Shown here: in pieces, positions 42,888 to 50,627 of the stretch | How positions within the stretch are numbered: position 1 is the stretch's first letter | Layout of the letters: the number at the start of each line of letters is the position of its first letter | NCBI RefSeq assembly: GCF_025558485.1 | Contig: NZ_CP102930.1 | Location: forward strand, 1,426,001 to 1,490,000 | Reading direction: 5' to 3' | From: Bdellovibrio bacteriovorus | Lineage (GTDB): Bacteria > Bdellovibrionota > Bdellovibrionia > Bdellovibrionales > Bdellovibrionaceae | DNA length: 64,000 nt | Notes under the pieces: model-generated | The model's input: only the letters and a program-made list of their open reading frames with translations | Told to the model about the DNA's origin: nothing | Databases searched by the model: none | Translations under genes and position numbers: made by a program

Positions 42888-43792
42888 AAATCAGCCGACT
42901 GCTGGAACAGCATCAAAAATTCGCAGACCAGGGGCTTGTCACCAGTTTTGGGGATGGCTATTTGGTGCAACACAATCGCTTTTATCGCAGCATTCGGCAG
43001 GCGGCGCTTGGTTATGGCTTTACCTTCAGCAATCAGCGCAACGAATTCTATGAGGCCTTTCCTCTTTTGCAATTGGAAGAACTTTTGGAAGACAGGACGT
43101 TGCCGTATGTGAATAACGTCAGTGTTTTTACCAAACTGTCCAAGTCCCAGTTGGAAGCTCTGACCTGGGATGATCTTGAAGGCAATTTAAAAAAGAACTA
43201 CGTTTTTCACGAAGCCAGTCATGCTGTGGTTCGTGCTTTAGCCGTTCAGCACTTTGGCACGCCCTCGGGGCCGGGAACCTCTTTGGATTCCCAGCGTGAC
43301 TATGTACTGGGTATGCTGCTTGAGGAATCCTGTGCCAACGCCTGCGAACTGTTGGGGGTGGCTGAGGCCTCAGACTCCATTCACCGCATGTTCTATGAAA
43401 TGAATTCTTATGTGTGTGAATTTGAAAGCAGGTCTTATCTTCACAAGGCCCTGGATGAATGGGGTGTGGGACCGGTCAGCAAGTTTCTGGTGCTGGCCTA
43501 TTTGCATGCAAATTTTTTGCGTGAACAGTTTGAAGACCATGATATGAGTCAGATGCTAAGCCTGTCCGGTTTGAAAAATCTTGATTCCCGGCAGATCAAG
43601 TCCTTAAGAGCGCTGGCCAAAGTTGTATTTAATTTAAGCGAACGCTTCCGCTATCAAACGACGAGTTTTCACCTGCGTCTGGCCGGAGTTTCAACCCCGT
43701 TGGAGGATCTGGTGGACTTTCCATTTATGGAAGCGCTGAAAAGGAAGGCTCATCTGGAATCTTTCCTAAACGACTGGGCAGCACTGTTTTAA
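42884..43792 (+). CDS. HExxH metalloprotein coupled to DISM kinase
   Basis: 302 residues, not assigned to a known family. HEASH at 109-113 (YVFHEASHAVVRAL) is a standard zinc-hydrolase HExxH, and ESCANACELLG about 35 residues later (Glu 148 or 155) could give the third ligand, as in gluzincins. The fold is predicted helical; there is no signal peptide, so the protein stays in the cytoplasm. Its start overlaps the kinase stop by 4 bases, indicating fixed stoichiometry. It could be the kinase output, for example a regulated protease of a repressor, but it might be a non-catalytic zinc protein. Confidence 0.6.
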   Translation: MKISRLLEQHQKFADQGLVTSFGDGYLVQHNRFYRSIRQAALGYGFTFSNQRNEFYEAFPLLQLEELLEDRTLPYVNNVSVFTKLSKSQLEALTWDDLEGNLKKNYVFHEASHAVVRALAVQHFGTPSGPGTSLDSQRDYVLGMLLEESCANACELLGVAEASDSIHRMFYEMNSYVCEFESRSYLHKALDEWGVGPVSKFLVLAYLHANFLREQFEDHDMSQMLSLSGLKNLDSRQIKSLRALAKVVFNLSERFRYQTTSFHLRLAGVSTPLEDLVDFPFMEALKRKAHLESFLNDWAALF

Positions 43793-44265
43793 GTGCGTCC
43801 TTGCTCCAGCTGTAGAAGCTGACTTTTGATTTTAAGGCCTCCTGAATACCCGCCCAGTCCGCCATCGGTATTGATAACCCGGTGGCAGGGGACGACGATG
43901 CAGACGGGATTTTTTCCGTTGGCGGTGCCCACGGCACGGCTGGCCTGGGGACTTCCCAAGACAGTGGCCAGTTGTTTGTAGGACGTGGTTTTGCCATAGG
44001 GAATTTTTAGCAGCTCTTTCCAGACCTTCTTTTGAAACTCAGTGCCTTTCAGATCCAAAGGAAGGTCAAACTTTCTGCGCTGGCCTTGCAGATATTCCTG
44101 CAGCTGAGATTCGGTTTGACGTAGAATTTTTCCTTCCGGGCTTTGTGGGTTTTCCAGCATCGGAATCTTGGACTTAGTCCAGAAGATGCTTTGCAGGCCG
44201 GAAGGGGATGCCACCAGATATAAATCCCCCAAGTGTGTTTTGATTTTAAGTTGTGCTTTTGTCAT
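43789..44265 (-). CDS. ogt: Methylated-DNA-protein cysteine methyltransferase
   Basis: 158 residues. Suicide repair of O6-alkylguanine by transfer to Cys. C-terminal domain with the helix-turn-helix YGKTTSYKQLATVLGSPQASRAVGTANGKNP region and active site VVPCHRVI; the preceding Arg finger (SRAVG) is present. Length matches Ogt (about 170). Its first 20 bases overlap the end of the ada-alkA fusion gene, so both alkylation repair genes form one operon. Convergent with the HExxH gene (4-base overlap). Confidence 0.93.
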   Translation of the reverse strand: MTKAQLKIKTHLGDLYLVASPSGLQSIFWTKSKIPMLENPQSPEGKILRQTESQLQEYLQGQRRKFDLPLDLKGTEFQKKVWKELLKIPYGKTTSYKQLATVLGSPQASRAVGTANGKNPVCIVVPCHRVINTDGGLGGYSGGLKIKSQLLQLEQGRT

Positions 44266-45718
44266 GGGATCGGCCTTTCTTTTTAACAGATTTTTTCTTG
44301 GTCAGGGTGTGGGCGTAGTTACGCCAGAATAACGCCGCGACATAGCCCCGCCACGGGCTGAGTTCTTTCAGTTTCAGCTTGTGATGTTTTTCCAGGGCCC
44401 GGGCCAGAATCAAATCGGTGGCCGGGAAGGTGTCTGTGTGGCGCAAAACTTTTAACGCCATATAATGAGCCGTCCACGGTCCGATACCACGAATGTTCTG
44501 GATGTCTTTCAGGAACTGATCCACATCCTGTGTGGGTTGCAGGGAAATTTTCTTTTCAGCCAGTGCTTTTGAAAATTCCCGTAATGTCTGCTTGCGGATC
44601 GTGGTGGTTTTTAGGGATTGCAGATCACAAGCCAAAATATCCTGGGCGGTGGGAAACAGTTTGATCCGCGTGTTATTTAAAATAAAGCCGCTGTCTTTTC
44701 CTGCCAGCTCGATCAGATCTGCGACCAGGGCCCGTCCTCGTTCCACACTGACCAGTTGCCCCAGAATAGCCGAGATCGCGACTTCAAAGGGGTCCCAGCC
44801 CGAGGGCAGACGAATGCCAGGATAGATTTGCAGCATCTTTTTCAGTTCTTTGTCTGATTCCAGGCAATTGGCAACAATCACCGGATCTGAATCCAGATCA
44901 AATAAATTACGTACACGGGAAATGATCGAATGAATCATCGATGTGTCAGGAAAATCAATTTCCAGCATGAGGGAGGATCGTGCAGGATCGTCGGAAATGG
45001 TGACCGTGCCGACTTTGCCGTCGATGGCAATCACGCGGATCATTTTATCTTCTAAGAACCATTCCAGTGAACCGACGCGATGATTTTTGTAAGAGTTCAA
45101 AAGTCCGGCAAAATCAAAAGGCGGGCGGTAAGCCAGTGTCACGCAAAGTCCGTCACTCACTTCACTCTTCTGGCGGCGCAGGTCCCGCGGGGCTTTTTTG
45201 AATCGGTCCTTAAAGGAATCATTAAAGCGCCGGATGGAATCAAAGCCTGCGGCAAAGGCCACCTCGGTGACCGGAAGTGATGTTTCCACGATCAGCTTAC
45301 GGGCCAGATTCAGGCGATTTTCAAAAGAAAGCTGTTTTGGCGTCTTGCCGATTTCGTCAATGAACAAGCGACGCAAGTGGCGTGCGCTAACACCAAACAG
45401 GGCCGCGAAATCATCTTCGTTAAACTCCAGAGTTTCCTGTGAGTTCAGAACCTTCACGGCCCGTTGAACCACTGCGGATTTTCCAACCCATGCCGGGGAT
45501 TGGGGGGCGCTTTCGGGACGGCAGCGCAGACAGGGTCGGTATCCTGCTTTTTCCGCCTCCAGATGGGAATTAAAGAATTCCACATTTTCTTTCTTCGGTT
45601 TGGCCGGACAGATGGGGCGACAATAGATCCCGGTGGTTTTGACGCCGACAAAGAACTTGCCGTCAAAACGGTGATCCCGGGCTTTCATGGCTTCATAATA
45701 GATGTCGCTCTTTTTCAT
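44246..45718 (-). CDS. Ada N-domain/AraC-AlkA fusion (regulator plus 3-methyladenine glycosylase)
   Basis: 490 residues from ATG 45718. Domain 1 (1-75): Ada metal-binding, FVGVKTTGIYCRPICPAKPKKENVEFF...RPCLRCRPE with four zinc Cys; the first Cys accepts a methyl from phosphotriesters. Domain 2 (about 85-180): AraC HTH (LFGVSARHLRRLF, EVAFAAGFDSIRRFNDSF). Domain 3 (about 190-485): AlkA glycosylase, with an HhH such as IRGIGPWTAHYMALKVL and catalytic Asp in the FPATDLIL region. It both senses methylation and removes 3-methyladenine. Lacks the Ogt C-domain, supplied by the next gene. Start is not certain, since the ribosome site is weak. Confidence 0.9.
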   Translation of the reverse strand: MKKSDIYYEAMKARDHRFDGKFFVGVKTTGIYCRPICPAKPKKENVEFFNSHLEAEKAGYRPCLRCRPESAPQSPAWVGKSAVVQRAVKVLNSQETLEFNEDDFAALFGVSARHLRRLFIDEIGKTPKQLSFENRLNLARKLIVETSLPVTEVAFAAGFDSIRRFNDSFKDRFKKAPRDLRRQKSEVSDGLCVTLAYRPPFDFAGLLNSYKNHRVGSLEWFLEDKMIRVIAIDGKVGTVTISDDPARSSLMLEIDFPDTSMIHSIISRVRNLFDLDSDPVIVANCLESDKELKKMLQIYPGIRLPSGWDPFEVAISAILGQLVSVERGRALVADLIELAGKDSGFILNNTRIKLFPTAQDILACDLQSLKTTTIRKQTLREFSKALAEKKISLQPTQDVDQFLKDIQNIRGIGPWTAHYMALKVLRHTDTFPATDLILARALEKHHKLKLKELSPWRGYVAALFWRNYAHTLTKKKSVKKKGRSHDKSTT

Positions 45719-45850
45719 GGACTTAGTATAGCTCTTTTTTTGGAAAAAAGTGGCCATTTTCGGACATAATCATTTTGAGTGAATTTCACTTGTCCGCAAA
45801 ATCAAAAAATCAAGAATACCTTCCATTTTAAGACAGACCGGTCTGGTCGG

Positions 45851-45879
45851 TTGACAGCTCCGGGGGCTTGCAGTAGCTT
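45851..45879 (+). promoter_or_regulatory. Sigma-70-type promoter of the metNIQ operon
   Basis: TTGACA at 45851-45856 (perfect) and TAGCTT at 45874-45879 with a 17-base spacer. The predicted start near 45886 lies just before the riboswitch core. Confidence 0.65.
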
Positions 45880-45898
45880 TGCGTTAGGAAACTATGTT

Positions 45899-45947
45899 TC
45901 ACGCCGATTTGAGTGCAGCTTGCGGGCGGAAAAAACAGCTAAAGCGT
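45899..45947 (+). ncRNA. SAM-II riboswitch
   Basis: Short RNA in the metN leader matching the SAM-II pseudoknot layout: P1 5' strand CGCC, loop 1 GATTTGA, then GCTTGC, P1 3' strand GGGCG, an A-rich linker and the conserved GCTAAAG box at 45938-45944. SAM-II binds S-adenosylmethionine and normally blocks the downstream ribosome site, turning off methionine genes when SAM is plentiful. The context (promoter 13 bases upstream, methionine transporter downstream) fits. A stem GAAAC-TAT-GTTTC lies directly upstream, and a T-rich tract follows at 45953-45970. Confidence 0.7.
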
Positions 45948-46023
45948 TAAGGTCTTTTTCTTTTTTTCCTGCTATAGCTGCTCTTAAGAACCGGTCGTTC
46001 ACAGCGTGATCGCTTTGAGGGTT

Positions 46024-46758
46024 ATGGTTAGAATTGAATCAATATCAAAAAAATTTCTCGAACACGGCCAGGTGATTCAGGCTTTGCAAGACGTCAGCTT
46101 TCACGTGCAGCGTGGGCAGATTTATGGACTGATCGGGCATTCCGGAGCCGGAAAATCCACGGCCTTAAGAGCCATCAATTTGCTGGAGCGCCCGGATTCA
46201 GGACAGGTCCTTTTCAATGGCGAAAATATTTTAACGAAATCCCCGGAAGAACTTCGGCATCTGCGCCAAAAAATTGGCATGATCTTTCAGCACTTCAATC
46301 TGCTGGCAAATCGCACAGTCAGCGAAAATATTGCATTACCCCTGGAAATTGCCGGGTGGAAGAAAGAGGACATCTACAAACGAGTCATCGAGTGTCTGGA
46401 ATTGGTGCACCTGACTGACAAAGCCCAGGCCTATCCAGCCAAGCTGTCCGGCGGGCAGAAGCAACGCGTGGCCATTGCCCGCAGTATCGCCAACCATCCG
46501 CAGGTTCTTCTGGCGGATGAACCAACCAGTGCTCTGGACCCGTTGACCAAAGGGGAAATTCTGAACTGTCTGGCCGAACTGAATCAGAAGCTGGGATTGA
46601 CGATTGTGATTGCCTCCCACGAAATGAAAGTGATTCGTAAGTTATGCCATCGTGTGACCCTTTTCCGTGGCGGCAGGACCGAAGAAACTCTGGATGTCGT
46701 GAACGGACAGATTCACCCACAAAGCGCCTACGGAAAAATCTTCGTGGAGGATCTATGA
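46024..46758 (+). CDS. metN: Methionine ABC transporter ATPase, lacking NIL domain
   Basis: 244 residues from ATG 46024 with GAGG upstream. Walker A GHSGAGKST, Q-loop IFQHFNLL, signature LSGGQKQRVAIARS, Walker B VLLADEPTSALDP, H-loop IASHEMKV. Best match MetN. The usual C-terminal NIL/ACT domain (about 90 residues in E. coli, total 343), which gives transinhibition by methionine, is absent; the protein ends soon after the ATPase core. Control may instead come from the upstream riboswitch. Stop overlaps metI (ATGA). Confidence 0.9.
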   Translation: MVRIESISKKFLEHGQVIQALQDVSFHVQRGQIYGLIGHSGAGKSTALRAINLLERPDSGQVLFNGENILTKSPEELRHLRQKIGMIFQHFNLLANRTVSENIALPLEIAGWKKEDIYKRVIECLELVHLTDKAQAYPAKLSGGQKQRVAIARSIANHPQVLLADEPTSALDPLTKGEILNCLAELNQKLGLTIVIASHEMKVIRKLCHRVTLFRGGRTEETLDVVNGQIHPQSAYGKIFVEDL

Positions 46759-47417
46759 TTGAAAGCTTTATTTCCTTTTGGCCCGAACTGTGGAAGGCAT
46801 TGCAGGAAACTTTGATCATGCTGGCCGTGGGACTAAGCGCCTCGACGGTTTTTGGCGGAGCCATTGGTGTTTTCCTTTATCTATGGAGCGAAGAACGACT
46901 GCTAAAAAGCCCCAAGCTGCGTTTTATCGTGGGCGGTCTGGTCAATGTGGTGCGTTCTTTCCCCTTTGTGATTTTGATGATTGCGGCTGGCCCCTTGGCG
47001 CGTTTGATTGCCGGCACCACCATCGGTCCGGTGGCGGCATCGGTGCCTTTGTCCATTGCCGGGATTGCGTATTTCTCGCGTCTGGTGGAACTGTCCCTGA
47101 TGGATGTTTCCAAAGGAACAGTGGAAGCCGCGCAGTCGATGGGGGCTTCTTTGCGCAAGATCGTTTTCAGTGTCCTGTTAGTGGAAGCGCGTCCCTCATT
47201 GATTCTGGGGTTTACGTCACTGTGTATTAGCTATCTGTCTTATTCTGCCGCGGCCGGGGTTATTGGCGGTGGCGGGTTGGGGGACCTGGCGGTTCGTTAT
47301 GGTTACTATCGTTTTCAAACCGAGATCATGGTGGCAACGGTGGTGGGCTTGATCTTGTTTGTGCAGCTAATTCAAAGCACCGGAAATTACTTTTCCCGAA
47401 AAATGGATAAAAGATAG
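46755..47417 (+). CDS. metI: Methionine ABC transporter permease
   Basis: 220 residues from ATG 46755 (GTGGAGGATCT upstream, overlapping the metN stop). Five or six membrane helices; permease loop EAAQSMGASLRKIVFSVLLVEARPSLILG is the EAA motif that docks MetN. N-terminal region WKALQETLIMLAVGLSAST matches MetI, as does GGLGDLAVRYGYYRFQTEIM. Inner membrane, works with MetN and MetQ. Confidence 0.93.
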   Translation: MIESFISFWPELWKALQETLIMLAVGLSASTVFGGAIGVFLYLWSEERLLKSPKLRFIVGGLVNVVRSFPFVILMIAAGPLARLIAGTTIGPVAASVPLSIAGIAYFSRLVELSLMDVSKGTVEAAQSMGASLRKIVFSVLLVEARPSLILGFTSLCISYLSYSAAAGVIGGGGLGDLAVRYGYYRFQTEIMVATVVGLILFVQLIQSTGNYFSRKMDKR

Positions 47418-47427
47418 GAAAGCGAAA

Positions 47428-48219
47428 ATGAAAAAAATTATTTTATTGGCGATGATTCTGACATGGTCCGTGTCCGGTCAGGGGCAAACCAAACCCGTTG
47501 AAAAAGTTATTGGTGCGACCGTGGGTGATTTCGCTGATCTGGTGCGAGAGCATTTAAAACCGGCGTTGGAAAAAAAGAACTACAAAATCAAAGTGGTGGA
47601 ATTTACGGATTACGTTCAGCCCAATATTGCATTGGCGGATGGGGCATTGGACCTGAATATCTTCCAGCACAAACCGTACTTGGACCAATTTGCGAAAGAA
47701 AAAGGACTGGCGTTGCAAGTGGTGGCTCAGGTTCCCACAGCCCCCTTGGGGATATACGCTGGCAAAATCGCAAACCTGAATGGTGTGAAAAGCGGCAGCA
47801 CGGTGGCAGTGCCAAATGATCCAACGAATCTGGCGCGTGCGTTGGTGATCTTGCGTGACCTGGGCTGGGTGGAACTGCCGGAAAAAATGGATGCGTTCAA
47901 GGTGGCTCCGCAGGACATCAAAAAGAATCTTAAGAATATCAAAATCATTCAGCTGGAGGCTGCACAACTGCCGCGGGCCCGTCAGGATGTGGACTTTGCA
48001 ATTATCAATGGAAACTACGTGGTCAGTTCCGGTTTGTCGCTGACGACAGCGTTGGCAGTTGAAAAAAGTGACAGCTATGTCAACTGGGCGGTGGCACGCA
48101 CGGCGGATGTGAACTCTGCTTTTGTCAAAGCAGTCCAAGAAGTTCTGGCCTCGGCAGAATTCCAGACTTATGCGAAAAAACGTTTCCCGGGCTATAAATA
48201 TCCTTCCAACTGGAAATAG
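47428..48219 (+). CDS. metQ: Methionine-binding protein MetQ without lipobox
   Basis: 263 residues. NlpA/MetQ family: IGATVGDFADLVREHLKPAL, FTDYVQPNIALADGALDLNIFQHKPYLDQF split across two strands, then AVPNDPTNLARALVIL, and FAIINGNYVVSSGL. The signal peptide (MKKIILLAMILTWSVSGQGQ) has no Cys, so the protein is a free periplasmic binding protein, unlike the lipid-anchored E. coli MetQ. 10 bases after metI. Substrate presumed D/L-methionine. Confidence 0.92.
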   Translation: MKKIILLAMILTWSVSGQGQTKPVEKVIGATVGDFADLVREHLKPALEKKNYKIKVVEFTDYVQPNIALADGALDLNIFQHKPYLDQFAKEKGLALQVVAQVPTAPLGIYAGKIANLNGVKSGSTVAVPNDPTNLARALVILRDLGWVELPEKMDAFKVAPQDIKKNLKNIKIIQLEAAQLPRARQDVDFAIINGNYVVSSGLSLTTALAVEKSDSYVNWAVARTADVNSAFVKAVQEVLASAEFQTYAKKRFPGYKYPSNWK

Positions 48220-48311
48220 CCGACAGCCAGCAGGTCTGGTGTTAAGATACTCACATACCCCTGTGACGGGGATTGATATAGTAGGACCATCTACAACAAC
48301 GGGAGGTCCTC

Positions 48312-48920
48312 ATGAAACCGTCAAATCGCATGATCTTTCTGGGAAGCATCCTGCTTCTGCTGGGGGTTGTGGCTGTGACTTTTGCCGGGGCGACCACTTT
48401 GGCGTCCGTGGTCTTCTTGGGTGCTGTCTTGTGTGTCGCAGGCATTTTTGAAATTGTCTATGGCATTCAAGGGCGCAAGGAAGGGGAGCTTTGGCCTCAT
48501 TTGGGGCTGGGGATTCTGGCTTTGGCGTGTTCGTTTCTTATTGCACGAAACCCGATTGAAAATACTTTGGGGCTGACTTTATTGATCAGCTTTCTTTTGC
48601 TGGCCTCCGGTCTGACCAAAATGATCGGAGCTTTAAGCGAACGTTCCCTGGGCTGGGGTTGGCTTGCTGCCAGTGGTGTGATGTCATTTGTGCTCGGTGG
48701 TATCGTACTGCTGACTTTTCCGGTGTCGGCCTTCTGGACTATCGGAACTTTTGTGGGCGTCGATTTGATTCTGGCGGGATTAAGTTTTATCGGTATGGGG
48801 GTGTCCTTGAAAAAAGTCCGTCGTAATCTTGATGCCGCCACAAACAAAAACTGGGAGCAAAGAACTTACCGGGCCGCCCGGGAAAGAGAACAGGACCGCG
48901 ATTCCCAATTGCATCCTTAA
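48312..48920 (+). CDS. HdeD-family membrane protein
   Basis: 202 residues. Six membrane helices in about 1-175 with the DUF308 pattern: FLGAVLCVAGIFEIVYGIQ, LGLGILALACSF, TLLISFLLLASGLTKMIGAL, GWGWLAASGVMSFVLGGIVLL, VGVDLILAGLSFIGMG. HdeD in E. coli is linked to acid resistance; function elsewhere is unknown. The C-terminal 30 residues are charged and cytoplasmic. GGGAGG before the ATG. Small CCCC/GGGG hairpin at 48258-48271 lies in its leader. Confidence 0.82.
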   Translation: MKPSNRMIFLGSILLLLGVVAVTFAGATTLASVVFLGAVLCVAGIFEIVYGIQGRKEGELWPHLGLGILALACSFLIARNPIENTLGLTLLISFLLLASGLTKMIGALSERSLGWGWLAASGVMSFVLGGIVLLTFPVSAFWTIGTFVGVDLILAGLSFIGMGVSLKKVRRNLDAATNKNWEQRTYRAAREREQDRDSQLHP

Positions 48921-48933
48921 CAGAGCCTTCATT

Positions 48934-48970
48934 ACAAAGCTGTTTTCTTTTTTCAAGGAAACAGCTTTGT
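48934..48970 (+). terminator. Hairpin after hdeD-like gene
   Basis: ACAAAGCTGTTT and AAACAGCTTTGT pair perfectly over 12 bases with a 13-base loop rich in T. It lies 14 bases after the stop. Only a short T run follows. Confidence 0.6.
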
Positions 48971-49083
48971 TCGAAAATTCCCTTCGATCAAAGCCGCGTC
49001 TTATTGTTGCACTCCCTGTTTTCTTCTAGACAAAATTTCTGCGCAAAATAATCTTTGCAAAATTTTTTGCGGAGGTTTTGATA

Positions 49084-49881
49084 ATGAAAGTTCTTAATGT
49101 GGTTCTGGGATTGTTACTGGCCGCGGGTGTTGCGCAGGCGGAAATCTGCGGTAAGACGGATGATCGTGTCCCGTCGTTTGATGCGAAGGTGGGCCGACTG
49201 GTTAAAGAAGGCGCGCAGTCAGGCTGTGGTGCCACGCTGATCGGACCCAGCTGTGTGATCACGATTGGTGAATGTGCGCAGGATCGTGATTTGGTGGAAT
49301 TTAATGTTCCGGCATCTGTGGCGGGGATTTCCCAGGCATCTGCTTCTGAAGATGTTTATTACGTTGATAAAAGTAAAACAGTTTTCAAGCGTGGTGGCAT
49401 CGGCAGTCAGTGGGCTGTGTTGCATTTGTATCCCAACAAAGTGACACAGAAGAATGCAGGTGATGTTCAGGGCTTCTATCGTCTGGCGGAAAAGAAATCT
49501 CAGAATGGCGATCCGATCCGCGTTGTTCAGTATGCTTATGCCTTGAACGATCTTTATGACATTCGTCAGGGCACAATTCCAGCCAGTAAGTATCCTGAAA
49601 CCATGCATTTTGCCCAGCAGGTGTCTTACGGGAAATTGGTTAAGGCCGGGATCTTCCTGATTCCGGAAATCATCGAACACGATGCGGACACCTCTTACGG
49701 CAGTTGGGGTGCCCCGGTGATCAATGAAAAGACCAACGAGGTGGTCGGTATTAACACACACGGCGGCTGTAGAGCTGAGTACATGGTAAAAGCAGGGGCT
49801 CGCTACACAAACTCTGGAACATCCGTGACCGGTGCCAAGGAATTCAAAAAAGCCATTGCGGCCTGCCTGTCTGGAAAATAA
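49084..49881 (+). CDS. Exported trypsin-fold protein lacking catalytic triad
   Basis: 265 residues from ATG 49084 (GCGGAGG 8 bases upstream). Signal peptide to about residue 19. The chain follows an S1 protease: GCGATLIGPSCVITIGEC (trypsin VLTAAHC), GSQWAVLHL (Asp region), YGSWGAPVINEKTNEVVGINTHGGC (trypsin GDSGGP region). Each catalytic residue is replaced: His by Glu 63, the Asp by Gln or Ser, and the Ser by Trp 208. Probably a binding or inhibitor-like pseudoprotease rather than a peptidase. Strong terminator follows. Confidence 0.72.
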   Translation: MKVLNVVLGLLLAAGVAQAEICGKTDDRVPSFDAKVGRLVKEGAQSGCGATLIGPSCVITIGECAQDRDLVEFNVPASVAGISQASASEDVYYVDKSKTVFKRGGIGSQWAVLHLYPNKVTQKNAGDVQGFYRLAEKKSQNGDPIRVVQYAYALNDLYDIRQGTIPASKYPETMHFAQQVSYGKLVKAGIFLIPEIIEHDADTSYGSWGAPVINEKTNEVVGINTHGGCRAEYMVKAGARYTNSGTSVTGAKEFKKAIAACLSGK

Positions 49882-49886
49882 GCAAA

Positions 49887-49917
49887 AAAAGAGCAGACTT
49901 TAAGGGTCTGCTCTTTT
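49887..49917. terminator. Bidirectional terminator, pseudoprotease / hypothetical
   Basis: AAAAGAGCAGAC and GTCTGCTCTTTT form a perfect 12-pair stem with a 7-base loop and A/T tracts on both sides, between the convergent genes at 49084 and 49922. Confidence 0.9.
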
Positions 49918-49921
49918 GAAT

Positions 49922-50434
49922 TTAAAATTTGCAGTTGTAATACTTTGGTTTTTCCCCGCCGCGAACGGTGAATTGCAGAATCGTGGCATCTTTGGTTTTT
50001 TGCAGGAAGACCTTTTGTTCGGTAACGACATTCTGAACACTGTCTGCCGGATCATAACTTGGCTCGTAGAAGAAAATGCCTTTGATCAAAGTGGTGTTGT
50101 CGTGGCCCTGATAGAATTTGGTATAGGCATAATAACCCTGTTCCGGATTGCGACCCACTTGTTCGATCATTTCGGTGTCTTCCTGAAACAGAAGAGGACT
50201 GATGAATTTATCAGAAGGTCTGCGACCCATGGAAACATCATAGTTTAGGACATTGTTTTCTTCTGTGATGGTGAGTTTGCAATAACCGTCCTGAGACGTC
50301 AGAGTCAGCTTGCCGGAAAATGCCGGAAAGTATGTTTTTGTCACCGCAGCCAGATCCAGTTTTTCTCCCGCTGACGCAGGCAGCGCCAGGGTCATGGCAA
50401 CAAAAACAGCGGAAAAAACACCAGGCAAATTCAT
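49922..50434 (-). CDS. Exported hypothetical protein
   Basis: 170 residues. Signal peptide cleaved near PASAG (about 22). Mature protein is predicted beta-rich, with two Cys (DGYCKLT and the C-terminal YYNCKF) that may pair. Contains YPAF-like repeats and SMGRRPSDKFISPLLFQEDTEM. No family recognised. AAGGGAG precedes the start. Convergent on the pseudoprotease gene. Confidence 0.65.
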   Translation of the reverse strand: MNLPGVFSAVFVAMTLALPASAGEKLDLAAVTKTYFPAFSGKLTLTSQDGYCKLTITEENNVLNYDVSMGRRPSDKFISPLLFQEDTEMIEQVGRNPEQGYYAYTKFYQGHDNTTLIKGIFFYEPSYDPADSVQNVVTEQKVFLQKTKDATILQFTVRGGEKPKYYNCKF

Positions 50435-50627
50435 GAAGACTCCCTTACTTTTGGATCTATTTATGACCTGCTTTTAGAGGGTTCCGGAATATCTTGTCAA
50501 GGAATGGGGACGCCAATGAAGTTATGACTGACAAATTGGGGCATTGTCCATTTGTAAGGCTATAAAGGCCCCTTCAGAGCTTCTATAATGCGATTCAGGG
50601 GGCATAACCCTTGAATCCTAAAGTGGG

